From Achromobacter seleniivolatilans (GTDB taxonomy: Bacteria; Pseudomonadota; Gammaproteobacteria; Burkholderiales; Burkholderiaceae_B), in assembly GCF_030864005.1 (NCBI RefSeq), contig NZ_CP132976.1:1550001-1614000 (forward strand): a stretch of DNA of 64,000 nt, in the 5' to 3' direction. Made by a program: the position numbers and the translations under genes. A model generated the notes under the pieces. It was not told the origin of the DNA. It saw only the letters and a list, made by a program, of their open reading frames with translations, and searched no databases. Shown piece after piece: positions 26,295 to 33,976 of this stretch (position 1 is its first letter; each line of letters begins with the position of its first letter).

Positions 26295-27382
26295 GCTGCA
26301 CCGCCTTGCTGGCGCGTGCCAGTCAGCTCTCGCTTGCGTACTGCCGAAGGCCATAGTCCGGCTGGCCGGAACAACATGACGCAAACCATAGCCAGACCAA
26401 AAAGCAGCATGCGTATACCCTCGGGGTCAATGACGACTGCGCCAAAAAGCATATGTTGCAGGGGTTCGACCACGGCGCGCAGAAACTCGGGCAACCCGGC
26501 CAAGATGATCGCGCCCAGAATGACGCCAGGAATGTGCCCCATACCGCCGAGCACGACCATGCAAAGTATGGAAATAGACTCGGTCAGGCTGAAACTCTCG
26601 GGACTGACGAACCCTTGCATCGCGGCAAACAACGCACCCGCGAGTCCGCCGAATGACGCTCCCATTGCAAAGGCAAGCAGCTTTACATTTCGCGTATTGA
26701 TCCCCATCGCCTTAGCCGCGATTTCGTCTTCGCGAATTGCCTCCCAAGCTCTTCCAACACGGGAGTTTTGGAGCCGTGCGCAAACGACGACAATGAGTAG
26801 CGTCAGCCCGACCAGCAGGTAGTAGTACTTTTCAGGCCCCGTGAACCGGATGCCCATCAGCGTCTCAGTGCGATTGAACGCGAACTCGCCTACCCGGAAA
26901 GGATCAATACGATTGATCCCTTGAGGCCCATTGGTAATGTTGACCGGCGCATTCAGGTTGTTCAGAAATATCCGGATAATTTCCCCAAACCCCAAGGTCA
27001 CGATAGCCAGATAGTCACCCCGCAACTTCAGTGTGGGGGCTCCTAGCAAGACCCCAAATACGCAGGCAACTGCCACGCTTATAGGCAGGATGACCCAAAA
27101 CGGCAGATGCAACCCAAAGTGCGGCGACGCCAGCAGCGCCCATACGTAGGCCCCTACCGCATAGAAAGCGATATAGCCCAAGTCCAAGAGCCCGGCAAAA
27201 CCGACCACTATGTTCAGACCCAGCGACAACATGACGTACAGCAACGCGAAGTTCAATATTCGAACCCAGCTTTGACCCGCCAAACCCAGCACAAACGGCA
27301 GCACCGCAAGAACGATTCCGATCAGCGCGATACCCAGCAGCTGGCGAACCGGCATGGTTTTTCCCATCTTCAAGCTGCTCAT
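26291..27382 (-). CDS. livM: ABC transporter permease (LivM)
   Basis: A 363-residue permease with about ten membrane segments and the LivM signature region (YLAIVTLGFGEIIRI, GAPTLKLRGD). The segment EDEIAAKAMGINT near residue 240 is the typical coupling region facing the ATPases. It overlaps livH by 4 bp upstream and livG by 4 bp downstream. With LivH it forms the channel for the substrate delivered by the binding protein. Confidence 0.92.
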   Translation of the reverse strand: MSSLKMGKTMPVRQLLGIALIGIVLAVLPFVLGLAGQSWVRILNFALLYVMLSLGLNIVVGFAGLLDLGYIAFYAVGAYVWALLASPHFGLHLPFWVILPISVAVACVFGVLLGAPTLKLRGDYLAIVTLGFGEIIRIFLNNLNAPVNITNGPQGINRIDPFRVGEFAFNRTETLMGIRFTGPEKYYYLLVGLTLLIVVVCARLQNSRVGRAWEAIREDEIAAKAMGINTRNVKLLAFAMGASFGGLAGALFAAMQGFVSPESFSLTESISILCMVVLGGMGHIPGVILGAIILAGLPEFLRAVVEPLQHMLFGAVVIDPEGIRMLLFGLAMVCVMLFRPAGLWPSAVRKRELTGTRQQGGAA

Positions 27383-28308
27383 GCCCTGTCCCCTACTCGC
27401 TCGCCAAGCAACCCTGACGGCCTAAAAATCAGCACGATAACGAGCACCACAAATGCAAACACATCCTGGTAATGACTACCCAGGAAGCCACCGGTCAAGT
27501 CGCTGATGTAGCCAGAACCAAGGGATTCAATGATGCCCAAGAGCAACCCTCCAGCCATCGCGCCAACCAGGTTGCCAATCCCTCCCAACACGGCGGCGGT
27601 AAACGCTTTCAGCCCGAGCATGAAGCCCATCGTGTATTGCGAAACGCCGTAGTAGGTTGTGATCATCATTCCCGCCACCGCGGCCAGCGCTGACCCGATC
27701 AAAAACGCGGCAGATATGACGGTATTGATGTTGACACCCATCAAGCCCGCCACCTCACGGTTCTGCGCCGTCGCCCGCATGGCGGTACCCAGACGCGTCT
27801 TGTGCACAAGCAGCAGCAATGCCCCCATGATTGCCGCTGCAATGACAACGATAGCGATCTGGAGGGTACTCATCCTCGCACCCAAGACATTCAAGACTTC
27901 AGGCTGCAGGACTTGTGGAAAGTTGAGGTAATTGCGGCCCCAGACCATCATCGCCACGTTTTGCAGAATGATCGAAACGCCAATAGCGGTGATCAAGGCC
28001 GCAAGTCGAGGAGCCCGCCGCAAGGGCCGGTAAGCGACTCGCTCCGCCGTCCAGCCTACCGCCATGCACAACGGAATCGCTACCACCAGCCCCAGCCCCA
28101 GTACGACGAAAGCGGATAGAGAGGGATCGGCGCCGAACAGCATCGCGGCAACCATCGTGGCAGCCATGGCGCCGATCATCACGACGTCTCCGTGAGCGAA
28201 ATTGATGAGACCGATGATGCCGTACACCATGGTGTACCCAAGCGCGACTAGCGCATAGACACTGCCTAGCGTCAGGCCGTTGATAAGTTGTTGAGTGAAT
28301 ATATCCAT
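27379..28308 (-). CDS. livH: ABC transporter permease (LivH)
   Basis: A 309-residue permease with about eight membrane segments. It opens with QQLINGLTLGSVYALVALGY and continues MVYGIIGLINFAHGD, the hallmark of LivH. The later AQNREVAGLMGVN is the ATPase-contact loop. It lies 94 bp downstream of the binding-protein gene, with a short hairpin in the gap, and overlaps livM. Confidence 0.93.
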   Translation of the reverse strand: MDIFTQQLINGLTLGSVYALVALGYTMVYGIIGLINFAHGDVVMIGAMAATMVAAMLFGADPSLSAFVVLGLGLVVAIPLCMAVGWTAERVAYRPLRRAPRLAALITAIGVSIILQNVAMMVWGRNYLNFPQVLQPEVLNVLGARMSTLQIAIVVIAAAIMGALLLLVHKTRLGTAMRATAQNREVAGLMGVNINTVISAAFLIGSALAAVAGMMITTYYGVSQYTMGFMLGLKAFTAAVLGGIGNLVGAMAGGLLLGIIESLGSGYISDLTGGFLGSHYQDVFAFVVLVIVLIFRPSGLLGERVGDRA

Positions 28309-28326
28309 ACCGGCTTTGAGTCAGGT

Positions 28327-28340
28327 GCGGGTTGACCCGC
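28327..28340 (-). terminator. intra-operon hairpin between livK1 and livH1
   Basis: GCGGG-TTGA-CCCGC is a 5-bp GC stem with a 4-nt loop. Stem-loops at this place in transporter operons often stabilise the binding-protein mRNA or reduce read-through, so that the binding protein is made in excess. No T-run follows. Confidence 0.4.
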
Positions 28341-28402
28341 CGCGCCCGTACAGCACGCGACAGGACCCTATTTGTGGAAAAACGCCAGTGCGACGGCCGC
28401 CC

Positions 28403-29551
28403 TCAGTTGGCCTGGCTAACCATGGTTTCGACCATTTCCCACTTGCCGCCCTTAACTTCGTAAATCGTGACCGAGATCTCTTTCAAGTCACCATTCTTGT
28501 CATACGCGATATGTTCGCTTGTCGCCCCTCTCCTGCTCAGCTTGGCAAGCTCCGGCAGGTACTTTGCAGGGTCAGCGGAGTCGGCCTTTTCCATCGCCGA
28601 AATCATGTTCCAAGCACCGTCGTAGGCATACGGCGTGTAGACGCCCGGGGCCTTTTTGAAGCGCGCTTGATAGCGCTGTTCGAATACCTTGCCTTCCGCC
28701 ATCTTTTCCAGAGGTACGCCCGCCAGCGATGCATAGGTGCCGTCGGCAGCATCGCCAGCCAATTTGATGAAGGTGTCGCTACGCGTCATCTCGCCCGATA
28801 CGAGCGGCGCCTTGATCCCCAACGTGACTAGCTGGCGCTTCATGGGGCCAGATTGCGCATCCAGACCGCCGTAGAAGATGGCATCGGGCGCCGTTCCCTT
28901 GATGTTCGTCAGAATTGACGTGAAGTCGTTCGCCTTGTCGGTCGTATATTCGCGCCGAACCACCTGGCCGCCGGCCGCCTTCACGGCCTTGTCGACTTCA
29001 TCGGCCAACCCCTGGCCATAAGCCGTGCGGTCGTCAATGATTGCGACTTTTTTAGCGTTCAGCTTTTGCACCAGGAATTTGCCAACCGCGGCGCCTTGTT
29101 GCGTATCGCTGGTCATCATTCGAAATGTGGTTTCGTACCCCTGCTTGGTGTACTCGGGCGAAGTCGCCATCGCAATCTGCGGCAGGCCGGCGTCATGGTA
29201 GACGCGGGAAGCCGGAATCGTCGTTCCCGAATTGAAGTGGCCAAGTATCCCACTGACGTCCTGGTCGACCAATTGCTGCGCCACCTGCACCGCAATTCGG
29301 GGATCTGCCTGATCATCGCGGGAAACCAGCGAGAACTTGGCCGGTTTGCCGCCTATTTTTACCCCCTTCTGATTGGCTTCTTCGATCGCCAGGATCAGTC
29401 CGTTCTGCATCTCCTCGCCGTAGTGTGACTGCGGGCCTGTCAACGGTGCCGCAAATCCAAACTTGATATCGGCAGCGTGGGCGACAGACGTTGTGCTCAA
29501 GACAACAGCGGCAATCGTGCAAGCATGGTTGTTCAAGAAATAGCGAAACAT
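28403..29551 (-). CDS. livK: LIV-type ABC transporter substrate-binding protein 1
   Basis: A 382-residue periplasmic binding protein. The ATG at 29551 has an AGGAG site about 8 bases upstream (GGAGCCCACT-ATG) and gives a good signal peptide cleaved near SVAHAAD. Mature-protein marks are IKFGFAAPLTGP, HYGEEMQNG and VSRDDQADPRIAVQVAQQLV. It leads operon 1 and lies downstream of a copy of the 22-bp motif. Binding-site residues differ enough within this family that the ligand cannot be read off. Confidence 0.92.
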   Translation of the reverse strand: MFRYFLNNHACTIAAVVLSTTSVAHAADIKFGFAAPLTGPQSHYGEEMQNGLILAIEEANQKGVKIGGKPAKFSLVSRDDQADPRIAVQVAQQLVDQDVSGILGHFNSGTTIPASRVYHDAGLPQIAMATSPEYTKQGYETTFRMMTSDTQQGAAVGKFLVQKLNAKKVAIIDDRTAYGQGLADEVDKAVKAAGGQVVRREYTTDKANDFTSILTNIKGTAPDAIFYGGLDAQSGPMKRQLVTLGIKAPLVSGEMTRSDTFIKLAGDAADGTYASLAGVPLEKMAEGKVFEQRYQARFKKAPGVYTPYAYDGAWNMISAMEKADSADPAKYLPELAKLSRRGATSEHIAYDKNGDLKEISVTIYEVKGGKWEMVETMVSQAN

Positions 29552-29629
29552 AGTGGGCTCCTTTGCCAGGTTCAGTCGAAACTTCACACATCACAATGGA
29601 GCGCACGATATCCAACTCGCTATCCAGCG

Positions 29630-29651
29630 GTCTATGTACGAAAAGTAGGAG
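29630..29651 (-). promoter_or_regulatory. 22-bp shared motif, copy 2 (livK1 upstream)
   Basis: On the plus strand it contains CTATGTACGAAAAGTAGG. It matches the csaA-liv2 copy (43074-43095) at 21 of 22 positions. It begins 79 bp upstream of the livK1 ATG and is oriented the same way relative to its gene as the csaA copy. Confidence 0.65.
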
Positions 29652-29778
29652 TTGGAGGCTCAGATTTCAGACCTGGGACTTTCCCGGATTCCTGGCACCC
29701 AGAGGTGCGCTCCAAGCGTACATTCAACCTTGGCAAACCAGGCCCGCCTGCATCTCCACTCCCAAGACGAGGTATTCC

Positions 29779-29958
29779 ATGAGCATTTTTTATGACCGAT
29801 TTGGAATCCCCATTCAGGCCCATATCGACCATCAGCTGCGATCGGCAACATCAACAGAGAAGCGCGAGACAACACCTGATCTTGAAGACCAAGAACCCGA
29901 ATCTTTGATTGACGGCTGCGCAGTTGAAAGCCCACACGCCAGCCCCGATCGCCCTTGA
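29779..29958 (+). CDS. possible small ORF, 59 residues
   Basis: A short frame beginning MSIFYDRFGIPIQAHIDHQ and ending in an acidic, proline-rich tail. GACGAGGT precedes the ATG by about 5-9 bases. It has no homologue I recognise and is the only plus-strand candidate in this 488-bp gap. It could be real or chance. Confidence 0.3.
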   Translation: MSIFYDRFGIPIQAHIDHQLRSATSTEKRETTPDLEDQEPESLIDGCAVESPHASPDRP

Positions 29959-30002
29959 GACGGCAGTTGGGAGGGGCGTTGCTATGGTCCAAACCTTGCA
30001 TC

Positions 30003-30017
30003 GGCCCCTGCGGGGTC
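30003..30017 (-). terminator. weak GC hairpin after the EamA gene
   Basis: GGCCCC-TGC-GGGGTC can form a 6-bp stem (one G-T pair) with a 3-nt loop, 23-37 bases beyond the end of the leftward EamA gene. There is no T-tract, so it is a low-confidence terminator. Confidence 0.25.
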
Positions 30018-30039
30018 ACCGATACCGCTGCTGCGATCC

Positions 30040-30945
30040 TCACGTGGCAGCAAGTTGCGCCACCTTCTTCTGTTTAGTTGCGAGATAACCCAGCAGGGAC
30101 CCGGCTGTCACCATAATTACCCCCTGCCAGAAGCTCCATTCCAAAGGAGTGGATAACAACCACGAGGCAAACACCGTCGACAAGACCGGAGTGAAATACG
30201 ATGCTGTCGCCAACATGGAGATATTTCCATGCAGAATCGCCACGTTCCACAGAGCGTAGCCGCCCGCCATGCTGGCGCCCGCCAGGGCAAGCGTCAGCAC
30301 GGCTTGGGTGCCTGGGATGGCAAGCGGCTCGGACGACAACGCGAAACGCATCCATAGCGCGCCAGCCGTCAACATGAAGAAGAAACTGACCATATTGCGC
30401 CCGCTCGCATAGCGCCGCGTCACATTGCAGTAGAGCGCCCACAGCACCGCGCCTATCAGCGCCAAGCCGTAGCTTGTCGGATTGCTGCTCACGTTCTGAA
30501 GCGTTTTTTCCAGATCAAATGCGCTTTCGCTACCTACTACCCACCCCACGCCCAGAAGCGCCAACACGGTGCCGGGCACGATCAGCCATCCTGGGCGCTC
30601 TCGATTCATCAGCACCGCGAACAGCACAGTGAAGCACGGCCAAAGATAGTTGATCGTTCCAATTTCCAGCGTTTGACGACGGCTTTGCGCGTAGCCGATA
30701 GACAGAGAGAAACAGATCTCATACCCGACAAAAAGCGCACTGGCGGCGACCAGGTAGGCAACGGAACAGTCCCGAATTTTTGGCAGCCCCGACAGCAGAA
30801 CCAGAAAGAGCGAGCTCGCTGTATATAGAAGCGCTGCTCCCGCTCCCGCGCCAAAGTGTTCTGCAACGCCGCGGATGCCTGCGACGACAACTCCGAACAG
30901 AAGAATGGCTGCGAGGCCGCAACCGTTAGCGTAAGTTCGACTCAT
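30040..30945 (-). CDS. EamA-family (DMT) exporter, YddG-like
   Basis: A 301-residue protein with ten membrane segments in two EamA repeats. The first has IGTINYLWPCFTVLFAVLMNRE and the second TPVLSTVFASWLLSTPLEW. The IGTINYLWPC stretch, with NYLWP, is typical of the YddG group that exports aromatic and other amino acids. It lies downstream of gabD on the same strand, separated by a hairpin. An exporter for an amino acid or intermediate of the nearby pathway is plausible. The start is the ATG at 30945 rather than the adjacent TTG. Confidence 0.85.
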   Translation of the reverse strand: MSRTYANGCGLAAILLFGVVVAGIRGVAEHFGAGAGAALLYTASSLFLVLLSGLPKIRDCSVAYLVAASALFVGYEICFSLSIGYAQSRRQTLEIGTINYLWPCFTVLFAVLMNRERPGWLIVPGTVLALLGVGWVVGSESAFDLEKTLQNVSSNPTSYGLALIGAVLWALYCNVTRRYASGRNMVSFFFMLTAGALWMRFALSSEPLAIPGTQAVLTLALAGASMAGGYALWNVAILHGNISMLATASYFTPVLSTVFASWLLSTPLEWSFWQGVIMVTAGSLLGYLATKQKKVAQLAAT

Positions 30946-30994
30946 CAAAGGACAAAACGTGGATTGAACGGTTGCGGTTGCGCTACGTCTTACT

Positions 30995-31025
30995 CCGGGA
31001 GCCGCGATGCTGCCGCGACTCCCGG
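30995..31025 (-). terminator. hairpin between gabD and EamA gene
   Basis: CCGGGAG (30995-31001) and CTCCCGG (31019-31025) form a perfect 7-bp stem extended inward by CGCG / CGCG pairing. It sits 13 bp after the gabD stop. No U-tract follows on the transcribed strand. Confidence 0.5.
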
Positions 31026-31037
31026 CGAGTCACCTGA

Positions 31038-32498
31038 TCAGCGGTCAAGTCCGATGGAAACAAAGCGGACGTCCAGGAATTCCTCTAAGCCCCACTTGCC
31101 GCCCTCCCGGCCCAGCCCGCTATCCTTGATCCCGCCAAACGGACCTTGAGCAGTAGAGGGTGCGCCGTCGTTGATGCCCACAATCCCGTACTCCAGCTTT
31201 TCAGAAACCCGAAAAGCTCGAGACAAGTTCGACGTGTAGAGGTAGGCAGCGAGGCCATAGGGAGTGTCGTTGGCCAACGCGATGACCTCATCTTCATTGT
31301 CAAAGATCACGATCGGCGCAACCGGGCCAAACGTCTCTTCTTGCATGATTTCCATCCCTGCCGCGACGTCGGTCAACACAGTAGGCAAGAAGTAAAGACC
31401 ACTCTTCGCCTTTCCGCCCACAAGAACGCGCGCTCCCTTCGAGACCGCATCCAGGACGTGAAACTGGACCTTCTCAACAGCCGCCCGATCAACCAGCGGC
31501 CCAATTTGCGTGTCGAAGTCGGCGGGGTCTCCCACCTTCAACGCTTTCACCCGATCTGTGAGTCTGGCTGCAAACGCTTCCGCGATGCTGCGCTGGACAT
31601 AGATTCGATTGGTGCACACGCAGGTTTGCCCGGCGTTTCGGAACTTGCACAGCATGACCTCGTCCACAGCACGGTCAATATCTGCATCGTGGAACACGAT
31701 GAACGGCGCATGGCCACCCAGTTCCAGAGACACCTTCTTGATCGTCCCCGCCGATTGTTGATACAGCATACGGCCGACAGCTGTGCTGCCTGTGAATGTC
31801 AGCTTACGCACTGCGCGGGAGTCGAACATGACCTTGGATACGCCGGCCGGGTCGTCTGTGGTCAAGACCTGAAAGGTGCCTGCAGGCCCCCCAACCTTTT
31901 CCCACAAAGCCGCCAACAGCACCGCAGTAACTGGAGACTGTTCCGCCGGCTTGACGATGACCGTGCACCCCGCCGCCAACGCCGGTGCGACCTTACGCGT
32001 CACCATGGCCGCAGGAAAATTCCAAGGGGTCACCGCGTAGACCGGCCCGACGGGCTGGCGGTTGGCAAACAGGCGTTTGTGCGCATGCTGGCTGGGAAAA
32101 GTCTCGCCGTAGACCCGAGTCGCCTCCTCCGCATACAGCTCTACATAGGCTGCCGCGTACGCCACCTCGCCTCGCGCTTCAAGAATCGGCTTGCCCATCT
32201 CTGACGAAATGGCCAGCGCAAGTTCTTCCTGATGCGCCATGATTGCGGCATGCCATGCCTTGAGCAAGGTCGCGCGTTGTGCGGCAGTCGTGTTCTTCCA
32301 GGAGCTAAAGGCGGCTACCGTCGCCGTCAGCGCGCTTTCAGCTTCCGCTGTCCCGCAGTTGGACATAATGGCAAAACGTTCCTGCTTTGCAGGATTTTGC
32401 ACATCAAAGCTCTTATCCGTCTTGATCCATTGGCCGTTGATGAAGGCGCCGTAGTGCCGCCCGGGCACAGGTTGCATCGAATTGATTGCGTGTTCCAT
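31038..32498 (-). CDS. gabD: NAD(P)-dependent succinate-semialdehyde dehydrogenase
   Basis: A 486-residue aldehyde dehydrogenase. The oxyanion Asn is in VTPWNFPAAM and the cofactor-binding region is FTGSTAVGRML. The catalytic Glu is in LELGGHAPF and the nucleophile Cys in NAGQTCVC. The CxC at the active site (TCVCTNRI) is characteristic of succinate/glutarate-semialdehyde dehydrogenases. It oxidises succinate semialdehyde (or glutarate semialdehyde) from the upstream aminotransferase. The ATG at 32498 has an AGAAGAG site; a GTG at 32519 is a possible alternative. gabT ends 74 bp upstream. Confidence 0.9.
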   Translation of the reverse strand: MEHAINSMQPVPGRHYGAFINGQWIKTDKSFDVQNPAKQERFAIMSNCGTAEAESALTATVAAFSSWKNTTAAQRATLLKAWHAAIMAHQEELALAISSEMGKPILEARGEVAYAAAYVELYAEEATRVYGETFPSQHAHKRLFANRQPVGPVYAVTPWNFPAAMVTRKVAPALAAGCTVIVKPAEQSPVTAVLLAALWEKVGGPAGTFQVLTTDDPAGVSKVMFDSRAVRKLTFTGSTAVGRMLYQQSAGTIKKVSLELGGHAPFIVFHDADIDRAVDEVMLCKFRNAGQTCVCTNRIYVQRSIAEAFAARLTDRVKALKVGDPADFDTQIGPLVDRAAVEKVQFHVLDAVSKGARVLVGGKAKSGLYFLPTVLTDVAAGMEIMQEETFGPVAPIVIFDNEDEVIALANDTPYGLAAYLYTSNLSRAFRVSEKLEYGIVGINDGAPSTAQGPFGGIKDSGLGREGGKWGLEEFLDVRFVSIGLDR

Positions 32499-32572
32499 TA
32501 CCGAACTCTTCTCATCCACATTGATAGCTGGAGAGTTCTGTTGAACTCCCCGTCTCTATACCCAAAACCTTG

Positions 32573-33859
32573 CTAGCGATCCGCGGCGCCAGAAATTGCG
32601 GCCCCCAGGATGTCCAACGCTTCTTCTGCCTGTTCCATCGAAGTGGTCAACGGTGCAAGCAAGCGCACATTGTTCCGATGGATGCCGCACTTGATGACGA
32701 GCAGTCCACGTTCGCGGCAACCATCGATAACGGCCTGCGCGAACGACGCGTCCGGCTTGAACGGGTCGTTATCCAGAACAAACTCCAATGCAATCATCGG
32801 GCCGATGCCACGTACGGTCCCAATTTGGGAGAACTTCTTGGCCAACGCATCCACGCCAGAACGGAGAATCTCTCCCAACTGACGTCCCTTCTCCACCAGC
32901 TTTTCTTCTTCGAAGATATCCAACACGGCCAACGCTGCCGCGCAGGCCAGGGGGCTACCCGCATACGTACCGCCAAGGCCGCCCGGCGCGGGTGCATCCA
33001 TGATCTCGGCGCGGCCGACCACGCCTGACAGCGGCAAGCCGCCGGCCAAACTCTTCGCTACCGTAACCAGATCAGGCTGAATCCCTGCGGCCTGGAACCC
33101 GAACATTTCCCCCGTCCGCCCAAAGCCGGTCTGAATTTCGTCGCAGATCAAAACAATGCCGTGTTGCTGGGTAAGCTCGCGCAAGGCCTGCATGAACTCA
33201 CGGCCCGCTTCCCGGAAACCGCCGTCGCCTTGTACCGGTTCAAGGATGATTGCAGCGACACGATCCGGAGAGATTTGCGTTGCAAACAGATCTTGCAGGG
33301 CCTGAATCGCATCCTTGGACGAGAAACCCAGATACGGATCGGGATACGGCGTGTGATAGACATCTCCCGCCAATGGTCCAAAGTTCTGCTTGTACGGAGC
33401 ACTCATCCCGGTCAAGGTCGTGCCCAACAGCGTGCGCCCGTGGAAGCCGCCGCGAAATGCAATCACGCCCGGCACATTGCGATGGGCCCGTGCAATCTTG
33501 ATGGCGTTTTCGACTGCTTCTGCTCCGGTGGTCAGGAATATCGTCTTGTACGCATCCATGCCCCCCACCATCTTGTTCAATCGAGCGGCGAGATCCACAT
33601 ACACGTCATAGCCGGCCACCTGGAACGCAGCATGGCTGACGCGTTTAAGTTGCTTCTCGACGGCAGCGACTACCTTCGGATGATTGTGCCCAACGTTCAA
33701 GACGCCGATGCCGCCAACGAAGTCGAGATAGCGCTTTCCGTCCGTATCCCAGGCTTCCGACCCCAATGCACGATCAAAGAAGATCGGGTGGGCCGTGACA
33801 ACCCCGACGGGGACGTTTTTGCTGCGCGCCAAGGCCAGCTCTTTGGTGTTCATGACCAT
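32573..33859 (-). CDS. gabT: 4-aminobutyrate (omega-amino acid) aminotransferase
   Basis: A 428-residue class III PLP aminotransferase. The PLP phosphate loop is TTGAEAVENAIKIAR, the PLP-pyridine Asp is in LICDEIQTGFGRTG and the PLP lysine in TVAKSLAGGLPL. It transfers an amino group from GABA, or a homologue such as 5-aminovalerate, to 2-oxoglutarate, giving the semialdehyde used by gabD. AGGAG lies 9 bases before the ATG at 33859. It is followed by gabD and preceded by the flavo-iron-sulphur dehydrogenase gene on the same strand. Confidence 0.9.
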   Translation of the reverse strand: MVMNTKELALARSKNVPVGVVTAHPIFFDRALGSEAWDTDGKRYLDFVGGIGVLNVGHNHPKVVAAVEKQLKRVSHAAFQVAGYDVYVDLAARLNKMVGGMDAYKTIFLTTGAEAVENAIKIARAHRNVPGVIAFRGGFHGRTLLGTTLTGMSAPYKQNFGPLAGDVYHTPYPDPYLGFSSKDAIQALQDLFATQISPDRVAAIILEPVQGDGGFREAGREFMQALRELTQQHGIVLICDEIQTGFGRTGEMFGFQAAGIQPDLVTVAKSLAGGLPLSGVVGRAEIMDAPAPGGLGGTYAGSPLACAAALAVLDIFEEEKLVEKGRQLGEILRSGVDALAKKFSQIGTVRGIGPMIALEFVLDNDPFKPDASFAQAVIDGCRERGLLVIKCGIHRNNVRLLAPLTTSMEQAEEALDILGAAISGAADR

Positions 33860-33976
33860 TTACTTGCTCCTAAGAATATGCGCGTGAAACGAAAAGTGCG
33901 CGTTCGGGCGTCGCCTTGGTGATCGGTGATCAAGCCTTGGGCAACGTTGAAAATTTTTCCGGGAAAAGTCAGTGTC

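Larger units (their letters stand above)
29552..30039. other. 488-bp intergenic region upstream of livK1
   Basis: This stretch holds the leftward promoter region of livK1 with the 22-bp motif at 29630-29651. It also holds a possible small ORF at 29779-29958 and, next to the end of the EamA gene, a weak GC hairpin near 30003-30017. Nothing else is recognised. Confidence 0.6.

Noticed and set aside
31146..32204. Plus-strand frame of 352 codons opposite gabD
   Set aside because: Antisense to an aldehyde dehydrogenase with intact catalytic motifs; the predicted protein has no recognisable family.
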